A stretch of DNA of 64,000 nucleotides. It comes from Bryum argenteum. Lineage: Eukaryota; Streptophyta; Bryopsida; Bryales; Bryaceae. A model generated the notes under the pieces. It was given only the letters and a program-made list of their open reading frames with translations, made no database searches and was not told the DNA's origin. Both the position numbers and the translations under genes were made by a program. The number at the start of each line of letters is the position of its first letter. The first letter of the stretch is position 1. The stretch spans positions 11,071,495 through 11,135,494 of the forward strand of contig CM073328.1 in NCBI GenBank assembly GCA_037043015.1, in the 5' to 3' direction. Of the stretch, positions 1 through 12,600 are shown one piece after another.

Positions 1-2199
1 AAAAAAAAAAACATTATATAGTCAATTTTGATTATGGGCTTACTCCTTTGTAAAATATTATGTTTCAAAATATACAAAGAAGTATATGAAATATAATTTC
101 TACTTATAAAAGAGGTAAAAAGAGTAATTTAAATGTAACGTAAATTTTTTTCCAAAGACATGTCAAAATCATGTTGCAAAATCATGTATGGTCTCAATGG
201 GAAATGTACAAATAGGACAAAAGCCTTTGAAGGAATGTGACATTTAAATAGTTACTTGATTAGCACATCCGATGCCTGAGCCTATCAATTGTTGTCCCAC
301 CATTAACATCAACACATTCTTAGGGCCACAATCTAAATTGGCAACAAAAATCAAAACATCCTAGCAACATAGTAAGAACTGAGCAACATAGTAAGACTCC
401 ACCCATACTCAATCTGCACCTACAAAGAAAGAAACGTTGAATTCAAGGAGGCAAGATATAACATGGAAGTTATCGTTTGCAACTATATTTTATTGTAGTT
501 TTTATCAATTTTTTTCACCTATCAATTCTTTTTTTCATGTAATATTAGTGGAAACCTTGCCCGAAAATTCTCCCATTGCATCCACATCCCTATGTTGCAT
601 GGACAAACTATAAGTGTATGGATACTTTTTTGTCACATATCACTATCACATCTTTTGCTTATCCTACAAGATTATGTTGTATCCTAATAGATTAGATTGT
701 TGTTGTCAAGTATTATGTTCATAAAGTGAATCAAGCTCTTCTTGCATAACCGTTTTCCAATGCTTGATTGAAGAGGAGTAAAGCACTTCGTGAACTGTTT
801 TTAATCGGGAGTAGTGGATTGATTTTTATTATGAATTGAGGCTAATCAAGTGACAATACAAGATCATAGTAAACAACCTCATCATCGCCTTTTAGCAGTC
901 TTTCCATCCTTGCTTTTGGTATTGTCCTTTGTTTTTAATGACATTCTTTTTCTTTATTTTATTATTATTAAATTGCACTGAAAGTGCTAAGAAATTTCTC
1001 CTAGTCTTTAATAATGACCATTATAACCTTGCATGTCAGTAGTTGTTTCTTCATTCAACTTATAGTATTCATTACAATCTCTTTATATATGTAAATCCGC
1101 CGCACTATCAATTTGATCATAATAATTACTTGGAGAAACTGAAGAAAACACCACCATGTTGTTCAAAACATCATATTTCATGAGATTTGCATTCGTTGCA
1201 AGAATTGACACAGAGTTGGTACTTGAAAAAGTATTTTTGCACTCATCATCTCGAGTCCAAATGCCTTTCTCCCCGCAAGATTTGCACTTGCTTTGGCAGA
1301 TCTTTTCAATCATTTAATTTTTTAGATAATTAAACATACTTCAAAGAAAATATTTGTTGGATAAATCATCTTCTTCATTCATGGTAAAAAAGTTAAATGA
1401 TTTATTTGGTTTTTATTAAAATGGTGTACGGAAAATGTTTTTATACTCAAACCCAGCACGGAAAATTCTTGGGTTAATCGATATAGAATTTAATTTAATA
1501 TAAAATTACTTCATATAAAAGTTTTCATTGAAAATAGTTATTTGGCCGTCAAAAAACTAGTTACTTGTTTCACAAGGAAAAAAAATTCTTTCTCGAACTT
1601 TGAACAATCCGATTCCACAATTGATAAAGAATTTGAATGTGAGATTTGAAAAACACATACACATATAAGTTAGGTACTAGATCCCATGATTACATACCTA
1701 GAAATACGTCAAAAGCTGAAAACCTTCACCTTATATTGACTCTTGGTAGTTTTTGGCAATTTTGAGACTTTCTCGCTATTTTGGGGCAGGTCAACTATAG
1801 GGTTAAAGTAACCATGCACGTAGAAGCTTTAAATTTGACAAAAACTCAAACGTGCTTCTTGACATGCATTATCGAACTTAGGTAGGAGATATCTAGCACT
1901 AGGCCCTTTCTTTCTAGATTAATAAAGACATACTACAATTTATGTACTTAGTAGTGGATCTTGCATTATCCACATTGCTTGAAGCAAAACTTCACTCATC
2001 AGTCATGTCAATTGAGAAACTCACTTTTCTAACATTCAACTCAATTAAAACGGTGTCCTAAATGGAGAAGTATGATACAAATATGAAGTAGAAGAAGCTA
2101 GAAGTGCCTATTTTTCCCTAACACACTAACTAACAACACAATGTATAATAAAATGAAATAAAAAAAGTTAGAGTGTAAGAAGGGTCAAACCCTTGAATA
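1..2199. other. AT-rich intergenic region
   Basis: No open frame with recognisable protein similarity and no structured RNA that I can recognise. The sequence is AT-rich with homopolymer runs, beginning with an A run at the window edge. Confidence 0.6.
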
Positions 2200-2634
2200 T
2201 TAACCCTTAAGCGCCCACAATGTCGTTTTTCGACATTCTGGATGTGAGGCTCCGTCTTTGGTGCACAACCCCGCTTTCATCCCATCGATTATTCATCCGC
2301 CGTTTTTTTTGCTCAACTCCTCGGTGGGTTTACTCTACTCCCTCCTTGGATAAATAGTAAAAACCTTGATTCTCAATTTGTGAGAGTGGGCAAAAGAGAT
2401 TTTTCATGAAAGTTTTGGTGGTGTGATCTTCACCCCTTTTTTGCATGGATCTTGAAATCCATACCTCCAAATGGCATGCAACTTGGCGGTCATACTAATT
2501 GCCATGCTCCAAAGAAGATCCCACGGTTGGATTTTCCATTTTCATCTTTTATTTGTTTTTACGCAGTTTTGAAAAAATCAGCATTATTACCAATTGTTAG
2601 GAGCTTTACCCCCCCTTGGGCGTTTAGGGGTTAA
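2200..2634 (+). mobile_element. Short piggyBac-like nonautonomous element (family 1 ends)
   Basis: A 435-bp element flanked by TTAA at 2200-2203 and TTAA at 2631-2634. The left end reads CCCTTAAGCGCCC and the right end, on the other strand, reads CCCCTAAACGCCC, so the ends are inverted repeats. Just inside the left end is a perfect hairpin (AATGTCG, five T, CGACATT) that recurs in the longer family-1 copies. The interior is largely unlike those copies, so this looks like a derivative sharing only the ends. It has no coding capacity. TTAA target duplications and CCC-starting ends are the established signature of piggyBac transposons. Confidence 0.8.
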
Positions 2635-2983
2635 GGGCCGTTTTACACGAGAAGCCAAGCCATTGAAGAGGCCAACTCATAGCCAAATTCTCTCTTGTTA
2701 TTGGTTCAATTCTTGAAATTGGGCTTTACATGAAGAGTCAAGGCCAATGTTCTCAAATTATATAATAATGGTTAGGGTACAAGTTATGACATGACATGCG
2801 CTCCAAAAGTTGTGAGATACAAGAATGGAAAGCCAATTCACCCATTTCTTGATTTCAATACACAATCATTATTTCATTAAAATACTTTAATGATAAGAAA
2901 TCAAAAGCATGGAATGTTACTTGTGCCTGGTTCTGCATCGGTGTATCTCTCTTCTTCATGCAATGGAAATCCACCACTTGTTC

Positions 2984-3021
<38 letters not shown>

Positions 3022-3234
3022 CATGGAATGTAGTTAATAATACGAATTGGCCCCATGGCCTTGTATTTCCCTCTACAAATCAACCCCAAGGGCTTTACAC
3101 ATGAGAGAATTGGCCCCAACTTTATTATATATTTAATGCGTTCTCCAAGTGGCCCATGGAGCCAACTGAGCTCAAAATATGAGTAAATTGACTTAAAGAT
3201 TGGTTGGCCCTTGACTCCCCATGTAAAGCGTCCC
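2635..3234. mobile_element. PIF/Harbinger-like MITE with TAA duplication
   Basis: A 600-bp element with imperfect inverted ends: left GGGCCGTTTTACACG, right (reverse strand) GGGACGCTTTACATG. It is flanked by TAA at 2632-2634 and TAA at 3235-3237, the 3-bp target duplication typical of PIF/Harbinger (Tourist-type) elements. Its left flank is shared with the TTAA of the preceding piggyBac-like element, so the two abut without a spacer. It carries a small poly(A) insertion at 2918-3020. Confidence 0.65.
2918..3020 (+). mobile_element. Small retroposed insert with 36-A tail
   Basis: About 67 bp of unique sequence followed by 36 A residues (2985-3020). It is flanked by direct repeats AAAAGCATGGAATGT (2903-2917) and the same string formed by the end of the A tail plus GCATGGAATGT (3021-3031). 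A target duplication of about 15 bp with a 3' poly(A) tail is the hallmark of LINE-mediated retroposition. I do not recognise the source RNA. Confidence 0.6.
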
Positions 3235-3639
3235 TAACCCACACAAACAAGGAAACTCCAAGTGGTAAGTTGCCATTAAAGGGGGCGGTGTTAAGGACAT
3301 TCCACCTTATTCCCGAGTATAAAAAGCATAACTGAACATAATCTCACCAAGATATGATATAAATGGATAGACTCAAATATTCAAAAATAGTAAGTTACTA
3401 ATCAAATCTCCGAAGTCACCGGGCAACAAACTCATCGATTCCCGATGCAGATGCAACTCCGATGCGATCGCTGCATTAGGGTTTCGATCCAACATTATCT
3501 TGCTCGCATTTATGGATTCCACGAAGGATTGATTGAAGTGGGCACGGCTTTTCGTTCTGATTCGATCGAGACCGAGATCGCCAGTTTTCATGCAGTATTG
3601 CAGTATTTGAATCAGTCAGTGGATTGTATACATTGCTAG

Positions 3640-4385
3640 CATTCGAGTGAGCAGGTCGATTGACAAGGATAGATTGGAGCAGGTATTGATCGATCTAGGA
3701 AGTTGACTGGGAGATTTGAATATTCGAAAGATCAGTGTTTGAATGAGGTTTTGGAGTTGACTGCGAGAGTACTGCAATTATGTGTGTGAGCATCAGTTTA
3801 TGATTCTTATGCTGTTTACGTTCGCAGGTTGGCTGCGAGATTTGAGTCAGTATACTCGCCATTTCAGTTGACTGCAAGATTTGAGTGATTACTGTGCAGT
3901 CATTGGAGTGACTAAGACTTGTGGCATTTGCGTTTGCGGGACTTGCGGGACCAGCATTGATGTCAGCAACATTTCGAGATTTGAAAGTATGCAACGAGAT
4001 AATAAAGTTGCAAGCACTTTAGTGCGCTAGCTGGTTGCAGGATCTGGAACTTTTTGAGTTTGGAACTTTTTGATTTGGAACTGGATCCGGATCTGGAACT
4101 TTTTGGATGAGCGACTTGGATGTGAGATCTTCCAGCATTCGAGCGAGGAGTTGATTGCAAGAATTTTAAGCATTTGAGCGAGCAAGTCGATTGCAAGATT
4201 CTTCAGCATTCGGGGTGAGAAAGTTGATTTTAAGATAGCCAGTATGCTAGTGAGGGAGTAGATTGCAGAAATTTCCAGCATTTGAGCGAGGAAGTCTATT
4301 GCAAGTCTGTTGCAGCATTCGAGCTGTCCAGTATTCGAGCGAGCAAGTCGACTGCAAGCTTATTCAGCATTCGAGTGATATAGTT
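3640..4385 (+). repeat. Degenerate ~35-bp tandem repeat upstream of the GRL gene
   Basis: Variants of AGCATTCGAGCGAGCAAGTC followed by GATTGCAAG recur about every 35 bp, clearest at 4133, 4169, 4205, 4240, 4274, 4312, 4329 and 4364. More diverged copies of TTGACTGCAAGATTTGAG run back to about 3640. The array reaches to within a few bases of the start codon at 4390, so it probably forms the promoter-proximal region or 5' leader of that gene. Several open frames across it are by-products of the repeat. Confidence 0.7.
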
Positions 4386-4389
4386 AGCT

Positions 4390-5832
4390 ATGGAAGATGA
4401 TCGGGGGCCATACGAATCTTACGGAGAGGACGCAACGAATCAGACACACGATCTGGAAGCGGCAATGATTCACAAGAACGTGAGTTTCAGCAGCGTAGTA
4501 CGAAGTGTGCAGTTCAGCAACGCAGTCCCGGACCTCGTAGAAGAAGAGATCGATCCCGACAAAGAAGAACAGAAATCGGAACTTCGTAAAGCACTTCTTA
4601 CTCGGACGCTATCAAATCCGAGAGACGAACTCCGGCAGTTTCGAACAGGCCTAGCATGGTTAGGGTTAGACCAATCCACAACACTGAAGGTCATCTGGTC
4701 ACGCATCCTCTTCGTCACCTTCACATTCCTCGTCCCCATCTTCAACTACACCTACGTATCATGTGAGAATTGCGCTTTAGGTTATCGACATCCGTTCGAA
4801 AAACTGGTGCAGATGTCGGAGAGCATCCTCGCAGCAGTCTCCTTCCTCTCCCTCTCCCACATCCTCCACACCTACGGCCTGCGCAGGACGCTTCTGCTTG
4901 ACAAAATCGTCCGAGAGTCTCCAGAGGTGCAAACCGGTTTCCAAACGAAGCTCAGAAGTGCGTTTCATATCCTGGCATGGATGCTGCTCCCGACCTTCAT
5001 AGTGGAAATCGGCCACCGAGCATGGTGGTACTACTACGTCACAGTCGCTGTGGATGTACCTCACATTAACGTCATTCTCTGTATCACTGCAGTCCTCTCA
5101 TGGCTGTACAGAACTTCGGTGTTCCTCTTCATGTGCGTCCTCTTCCGGCTCATGTGCTCGCTGCAAGTGCTTCGTCTCCGAGGATACTACAAGCTTCTGG
5201 AAGAGACTGGAGACGTCGCCACGATCTTGAAGGAGCACATGAAGATCCGGAACCAGCTGACAACGATCAGTCACCGGTTTCGAGTCTTCTTGCTGTTCGC
5301 GTTATTCTCCATCATTCTCAGCCAGCTCGCATCGTTGTTTCAGATTCTGCTGGAAGCGCGAACGATCAGTTTCTTCCGAGCTGGGGACCTAGCGCTCTGC
5401 TCAGTTGTGCACTTGACAGGCTTGGGGCTGTGCTTGCAAGGGGCGGCAAAGATCACCCACAAGGCTCAGCACATTGTGGCCAGTGTGAGCAAGTGGCATG
5501 CGTTGGCCACTTGCATCCCGTGCTCAGTTGTGGAGAATCAGGAAGGCAAAGTGTATGGCCCTGCTCACCCGCTGCTGCACAACACGAGCCAGTCTGATTT
5601 AGAAAACTGCGACAACATCAACAACAACGACAACGTGAGCATCTTCCAGAAGGAACTGGCACATGATCTGGAAGCTTTTCAGAAGCGGCAGGCTCTGGTT
5701 ACGTACTTGCAGCATACCAGGGCAGGGATCTCGTTGTACGGCTTCGTCTTGGACCGAGGCTTCCTGTACATGATCTTTGGCGTTGCCTTCTCGTCCACGC
5801 TCTTCATCCTCGGAAAAACCATCTTGGCTTAA
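4390..5832 (+). CDS. DUF3537 / gustatory receptor-like (GRL) seven-pass membrane protein
   Basis: A single uninterrupted frame of 480 residues. Residues 1-85 are hydrophilic and acidic. Seven hydrophobic segments follow at about 101-122, 142-163, 190-217, 226-256, 298-322, 332-352 and 457-476. The C-terminal part contains the conserved stretch around TYLQHTRAGISLYGFVLDR (438-456) before the last helix. Architecture and sequence fit the plant DUF3537 family (PF12056), which published structural comparisons place with the insect odorant/gustatory receptor fold. The plant biochemical role is not established, so a ligand-gated channel is an inference. The loop between helices 6 and 7 is Asn-rich (about 405-416). 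The ATG at 4390 is the first in frame and follows the repeat-rich leader. Coding GC is clearly above the flanks, which supports a real gene. No intron is needed. Confidence 0.9.
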   Translation: MEDDRGPYESYGEDATNQTHDLEAAMIHKNVSFSSVVRSVQFSNAVPDLVEEEIDPDKEEQKSELRKALLTRTLSNPRDELRQFRTGLAWLGLDQSTTLKVIWSRILFVTFTFLVPIFNYTYVSCENCALGYRHPFEKLVQMSESILAAVSFLSLSHILHTYGLRRTLLLDKIVRESPEVQTGFQTKLRSAFHILAWMLLPTFIVEIGHRAWWYYYVTVAVDVPHINVILCITAVLSWLYRTSVFLFMCVLFRLMCSLQVLRLRGYYKLLEETGDVATILKEHMKIRNQLTTISHRFRVFLLFALFSIILSQLASLFQILLEARTISFFRAGDLALCSVVHLTGLGLCLQGAAKITHKAQHIVASVSKWHALATCIPCSVVENQEGKVYGPAHPLLHNTSQSDLENCDNINNNDNVSIFQKELAHDLEAFQKRQALVTYLQHTRAGISLYGFVLDRGFLYMIFGVAFSSTLFILGKTILA

Positions 5833-6876
5833 TCAAAGGTATGTGTTATTATCGTCATACTGTAACAAGGAGAATCGTTCAAGGGGTATACAAGATTCTT
5901 TCATGTTCTAGAAAAGGCTCCTTCGTTTCTAGACAAGCGCACTGGCAGTGTCAGGAGGATCAACACTGGCCACTGCATGGCAGTGACGCGATTTTTTTTG
6001 TGTATAATTGTTTGATTGGGATTTGAGATTTAGGCAACTACGTCCAAAAAGGGAGAGAAAAAGCTTTCACATGCTTTGGAACCTTTTGCAGTTGGAAAAG
6101 AGACTGTCTTCGGTTTCGGGTTTGAGTTTGTGACAGATTCTTAAAAGCAGAGATTCTCATGTTTTATCTGGGGACTGTTGCAAACCGTGTCTTCATTCTG
6201 TTTTTGTGTTTGTCATCTGCCTTTTCAGTGTGCCTTGATTAATAATCAGGCAGAGGTGGGATTGCAGTGGTTTAGGTGCTGTCATGGAAGTAATTGCGGC
6301 AACCTTGAGTAGAAACAGTTCAGAATCTAGAAATGGAGCTTTACAACATAGATTTGGATGGAAGCGATTAGTTTTCTGGACTTCATAATTTGGAGCATAT
6401 GTATTCTAACAAATTGTATTTGGTTATGAAATTTCTGAACCTATCTAAATAGTAGTATTCATTTATGGGTACATAATAGTTTTTTCATACAGCGGTACCA
6501 TGTATTCTTTGTAAACATTATGTGGTATCACTTCAGGGCACCGTTTGAGGAACACCTATAATTCCAATTTCATAAATTCATAACTCATTGTAGAAAGTTC
6601 AAAAATGATGATTCCACTTGCTACAGCATTCTACTATTTCTCCCCACGCAAGAAAATTGCTTGCACTGGTAACATCCATGTAGATTTCTTGTGCTTAAAA
6701 TTGCTCGTACGTACTAGTAACATCCATATTGAACCCATCAAGAATCATGGGGTTGGATTTCACATGAAAAATAGCTCAAAAAGATGGCCAAATGGTAGTA
6801 TAGTAAGTATGTTTCTATGCTAGTGGCGTCCCAATTTTGAGCCTCATTATAGTACTCAAGATCATTCAATGAACTC
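5833..6876. other. 3' flank of GRL gene, no gene seen
   Basis: Presumed 3' UTR followed by AT-rich sequence. Small open frames here show no recognisable similarity. Confidence 0.55.
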
Positions 6877-7853
6877 TTAACCTCGGTTTGACACATCGGT
6901 AAAGAAAATAACACATTCTCAAAAAAGTTGTCATAAATGGAAATAATGGTAAGTTATTCAGATTTGAATTGTATAATCTTGTATTATACTAATTGTGCAT
7001 CATTCGGGTCAAATTGTGAGTCGTGAGGCCTCATAGATTGCAAGATCATAACATGTTAGTACTCAAAATACATCACTAAATCTTAACATTTTCTCTTTGA
7101 AGTGAAAATGCTACCAATTTACTTATTGCAATTAAAAAACCATCATCTACAAAGATGTCTACTTACATAAGAATAACACCCTAGAGCAAAAAAAATTCCA
7201 TGAGAAAAATTTCTATGTGCAAATAATAACCTTGCAATGATGAAAACTACCAAAACATTTCCAAAGGAAAAATAGTCCAAAATTCAACCCTTTGCCCTAA
7301 AATTTATGCCTCATCTTCAATATATCTTCGATTTTGTCAAGGCTTCCACCACAAGAACTAGACTCTAAATGGAATCCATCTCAAAAAATAAAGTCAAAAT
7401 CTAATGGTGGATGAAGGACATATAGCTCCTCAAAAATAATTTTAATCACTTCCTTTCAATATAGAAATATCATTGTAAATCCAATACCAAAATTATTTGG
7501 ATCCAAAATCTCTCTACAAGAAAATTTTTTCTCGTCATCTTAAGATCATGATTATGTAAAAAAAAATTATGATAGCAAAACATATTGATATCCAATAATT
7601 GCCTCCCAATGGCAAAACATGCCCCATGTTTGAAAACTCAAAAGCAAGAGTTGCCTTTACTAAAATGCATGTTATTTATTCATACTTCATTGTATAGGTC
7701 TACAATTTTTACTACACAAACAAGACTTGATGTGGTACACAACCCAAGTGATTTCATCCAGAACATATTCTAAAAGTAGAAGTTATGGCTCTTGAAAGCT
7801 GCTGCAATCATCCAAAATGTCGATTTTTGACTTTTGGCCTAGTCAAGGGTTAA
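6877..7853 (-). mobile_element. Old family-1 piggyBac-like element, inverted orientation
   Basis: A 977-bp segment bounded by TTAA at 6877-6880 and 7850-7853. Its interior matches, in reverse orientation, the family-1 copies at 21268 and 47386. For example, the block calling for a Lys/Cys-rich pseudo-ORF around 7590-7770 has a clear counterpart at 47386-47655. Ends are eroded (CCTCGG at the left), so it is probably an ancient immobile copy. It has no transposase. Confidence 0.65.
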
Positions 7854-8775
7854 TGACAAGTGAATAAAATTGTACATATGTATTGAAGAAACACTTGTTT
7901 AGTATCAACTTGCTACACTGTTTGTCTTCAAGAGTTTAGTTTAGTAAGTTCAATCTAAATTTTAAAAAAGAAGTTGGTTGTTCAATCTCATACACATGCT
8001 ATATATTCTATACAAATGTTGTATAATTAAAAATGTATATAGAACTATAGATAATCTTACATTCTTTGATGCATACACACTTTAAGAAGTACTCTCGATT
8101 GTGGGAGTCTTTACCTTAATTGGCTACCTCAGGGCAAGGGAACAGGTTCTGCCAATTTTCAAACCTCGGCCCTGGTTAAGAATCGATCAGGCACCACTTT
8201 GGAAGCTCTCAACTGTTCCCAATCTCTGGCACTTTGCTACCTCCACCATGGCAGCAAACATCGAAGCAAGCTACTTCAACTTCATCACTACACACACGCT
8301 TGATCGCAAGCTATGCCCAAATTATGCACATAGAACACGACTCATATCATGCACACCTGAGGCCGGTTCCCGCAATCGATCATCCACAAGTTAAGCGAGC
8401 TTCGACAGAAGAAAACCAGCAACTCAAAAATATGAATGAATCCCTTATCCAAGATAGGCCCCTGCTAATATGAACAAAGTTTCACTTGCTCTGTTTGTCA
8501 TGCACACCTAACAAATGACCAATGGTGGAAACTCTTCAACCCTACTCCGATAAACAAGTCATATGATCGAGAGTCGACTCCATGAAATTGAGCATTGCAA
8601 TTTTGATATAGCATTTACGGAGGAGAATTCTTTGATCATCGTCAAGTCGTAATCTTAAACATTCTCAAACATTGAATGTAATTGAGAATTTATCCTGCAC
8701 TAATGATCCAAGTTCAAATCCTCATTGAACATCGGTGTAAGGTAGTCATGATTTCAAACTTGTTATGTAAGATAG
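7854..8775. other. Intergenic, no gene supported
   Basis: An open frame of 97 codons at 8101-8394 has no recognisable domain and no supporting splice structure. I see nothing else here. Confidence 0.5.
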
Positions 8776-9325
8776 GAAAGCGTATCATCAAATCAAGGCC
8801 ATGTGCCCCTTACTTGTGACAAGGGTTAGCAATTATCAACCAATGTTACAGGTCGTAATTGTTAACCATTGTCAGAAGAAAGGTATGTGTCCTTATTTGC
8901 ATGACACAACATTCTCGAAAGAGGCGTATTAGCAAATCAAGGTCATGTACCCTTAACCAGACTTGTGACAAGGGTTACTCATTATATACCAATAATGATG
9001 GTTAACCATTGTCACAAGAAGGGTACATGTCCTTGTTTGCATGACACATTCTTGAATAAGTGTATTATCGAATCAAAGCCACCTACCCTAAATTGTGACA
9101 TAGGTTAGCAATTATTAACCAATGTTACATGTAATAATTGTTGACCTATGTCACAACAAGGGTAGGTGTCCTTGTTTGGAGAATACAACATTCAAAAAAG
9201 AGGCTTATCATCAAATCAAGGCCACATGCCCTACTTTGTGACAATTATGAACCAATATCGTAGGTTATAATTGTTGACCTTTGTCACAAACAAGCAGGGT
9301 ATGTGTCCTTGTTTGGATAATACAA
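8776..9325. repeat. Tandem array of four foldback units
   Basis: Four units of about 135-145 bp begin near 8776, 8921, 9056 and 9201. Each is itself an imperfect inverted repeat. The left arm resembles CAAGGCCACATGCCCT followed by TTGTGACA...GGTTAGCAATTA. The right arm is its complement, TAATTGTTGACC...TGTCACAA followed by GGGTA.GTGTCCTTG. Single-stranded copies would form long hairpins. No coding potential. Confidence 0.75.
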
Positions 9326-9606
9326 CACTCTGCGCCTCATTATCTCACATAACAAAGGTTAAACCATGATTACCTCACAAAGCAGATCACTACTACAAGA
9401 TAAACTCTTGCTTACGTACCAACATTGAGATAAAAGCTCAACATCTATCAGCCGGCTACTATGTCTATAGATTCAGGATTTCTGATCCTATACCACGAAT
9501 GGGCATCCTAACATCAAGGTAGGTCAAACATTCTATTTACACCAGGTTCGAAACTAGATGAAGTTGAATGTGTACAAATTTGATATTTATGAAGCGAAGT
9601 AATCAG

Positions 9607-12600
9607 TTACCAGTGACGGGGAGGAAGAACAACCTCTCTATCTTCAATGTTCCAACCTCGCAGGAGTACTTTGGGGCGGACGTTGTTGTGGCGCACCTTG
9701 AAGGAGATCGTAACATTGAGATCTTCATTGGGGACCAACGAGAACCAGTTGATGGAGTAGGCCACTGGCAAGATACGATTGTCATCAGAATCAGCAGCAG
9801 CATCAATCACTGAGAAGTACATTCCAAAGGCAACCGCTGTAGAGCTCGTATTATGAACTCGGATGCTGTACTTGTAAGAGCCGCTATTGTCCACTCTCAA
9901 ACTTGCAAATGAAGCGATGGGGATCTTGTGGGCTCGAAACTCCCCTGCCAGTTGCAAGTAGCTGCCTCCCACAGGATGCAACCAGTAGAAGTTTCGAGAG
10001 ATTGTGTTACCAGATGAGCTCCCACATTTCAATAGTAAGAAGTAAACTGATTGATCGTTGATGGACTTGAATAGAGGTATGTTACCAATCGTTGTTGTTG
10101 ATTTGGCAGCAGCAGTCAGTCCTTTGAATGTGTTGGTATATGGATTCTCACCATTAACGTCGAACACTGAAGCCTCCACCATGAGTGACAATGAATCTCT
10201 CGTTGTATTCACGATCTGCACGCAACGAGTAGAGGAAACAATGAATGAAAACCACGGTTATGTTGTTCTTTTTCTGGTAACGTGAAAGTTGAATAAGAAA
10301 GAACATGCTAGGTAGCTACGGATGTAGTTGCTTCGCTCATTGGAGACTTGATGGGAAAGATGCAATGAGCTATACTTTGACCGCAAAGGGTTGAGCTTTG
10401 ATATACCTCGATATTGTATGTGAGGAGGTTTAACTGGACGTGTACACTTTCGCAAGCACTCTGCAAGCCAAAGAAGGCTCCAGTCTGGTCAAGCAGGAAA
10501 TCATACATCTGACCTCGCAGTCCGGGCCAAGGGTTCTGTGTTTTCCATAGTATGACCCCCGTGTACTTTGTCCACATCCGGGAGTTCCAGGCCTCAATAA
10601 GTGCTCGATACTGTACATAGTTTACAAGCTGTGCCTGCAGGAAGTCAACTCACGATTAGGAGATGGAGAGAACTTAACTACACCAGTTTATTGAGAAGTT
10701 GAGATATGAACCTTCTCACAGAAGTCATCAAGGCTATTGTATGCACCAAACGCTTCAATTTGTCCAGGTACCAGCTTCTGCGCATCTGCATACGGGATAT
10801 ACTTGTGGTAGTCCCAAGTCGCATTAGGAAGCTCTCCGTTCATGCAAAAGGGGGGATCCCATGCTTCAGGAGGCATAGTGGCACGAATAGTCTCCGCCTT
10901 TGGAACCCCAACGTTGCCGATCTCTGGATTGAATGCGTAGTCGTAGTAATTTTCTTCGAAGAAACTCTCCGGCACTTGAATTCCGTATGGCCCATCCCGA
11001 AACAAGCCATTTCCTGCCGCTATTCCCTCCCACAACGAACCTTCACAGCAAGAAACCATGGTGTGGATCTTCAAACCAGTATAGATAATTCATTTACAGA
11101 ACATGCAGTGATACCTGTTGACTGAATGGGGAGATAACTATAAAAGACTTGTAAATATAGCTAGTCTGTGCTGATCGTGCACTGGAAATTAAAGGTTCGT
11201 TATTAGCAGTACTGGAAGAAATACAGCATCTTCACTCATCCAGAGGCAAAATAACGTACGAGAATTTGTAAGGAAACCTACCCTTGATGTAAAGTCGGGT
11301 GCCGTCTAAATAGATGCTAGGATTTTCGTTGCCAAAAACGATTTTCAAGTTCTTCTCAAGTGCTTCATTGATGTCGTCAGCTGGATGTTGCTCATTCCCT
11401 CCACACCAAAGGGCCAGACTGGCATGGTTACGCAAAAGCTTGACTGTGTCGAAAGCGCAAGTGAGAAAGAGGTCATGATCAAGTGGCCAATCTGGGTTCG
11501 ATGGTTCTACCCCTCGCCCATTGCAGTCACCTGTTATCCAGAACTCCTGCCATACCTGGACGAAACAAATGAAATTAAGCCTAAGATGTCAACAATGAAG
11601 ACAAATAACTTTCACAAAGAAGGAATTTCCTAGTACCAGGAGTCCACGCTTGTCACACGCACTGTAAAAGTCCGGTCGCTCAGCTAAGGCACCACCCCAT
11701 ACTCGTATCATGTTCAAGTTCATATCCGCATGGAAAGTTACTTCCGTCTCATACCGATCCTTTGAAAGGCGTAGTAAACCATCTGAGACTATCCAATTGC
11801 CTCCTCTGATATAGACAGGCTCTCCATTGACCATGAATTTCCGTCCGTTGGTCGCTGGGTCAATGTGTGACTCTATATGGCGGAAACCAAACAAGTGGCT
11901 CCAAGAGTCAGCTTCTCCATATCCTCGCACGTCTAGGGTGATATCCACTTTGTACAAAGGCTGGTCGCCCAGCCCATTAGGCCACCATAACGCTGGATTC
12001 TTGAATCGAAGCTGTGAAGATGCGTATATGCGTCAGACTCAAAATTGCAGAGCGACCCAATGAAAGTAAACGTTCAAATTTCTAGCTTCAATAGTGCTTC
12101 TCAGACAGTTTCGTCCAATGTAGAAGATTACCGGAGGCAAAGAGTACGGCATGCTTGTGTTACCCTCAACAATAACGTCCTGACTTATATGTACATGATC
12201 AACGATGCAAAATCCATCCACATCATCAAGTGAAACGTCCAGCTTAACAGACACAGTCATTTGTTTCGAGCTCGTGTTGACAAGCTCCGTGGTGACCCAT
12301 AGATCAGCTTCAGTGTAAGATTTGTGGAATGTTGCAACCAAGTGAGGATCCACAAGCCGCACTGGCTGCAATATCCACCAGAAACGTATTAATAGATGTA
12401 CTCTTCCAAAGTTCCAATCAAGGCAGCGTCCGAGCCCGCACATTTGCAGTTGAGATAGTATATGACAATTACGATAGATAAGATGAAGTTTAGCAATAAT
12501 GAAAGTCGGCATGTGATTGCAGTAGCACAAAAAGGCAGAAGAAATTACCCCTGTTTGAGATATAGAAACAGCATCCCAAATGCCAGTGTTCCGATCTCTG

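Noticed and set aside
7585-7773. 62-codon frame similar to the antisense frame at 47386-47655
   Set aside because: Similarity reflects shared transposon DNA (family 1); frames are broken in other copies and no transposase motif is present.
8776-9325. CRISPR-like array
   Set aside because: Plant nuclear context, only four long diverged units with foldback arms and no uniform spacers.
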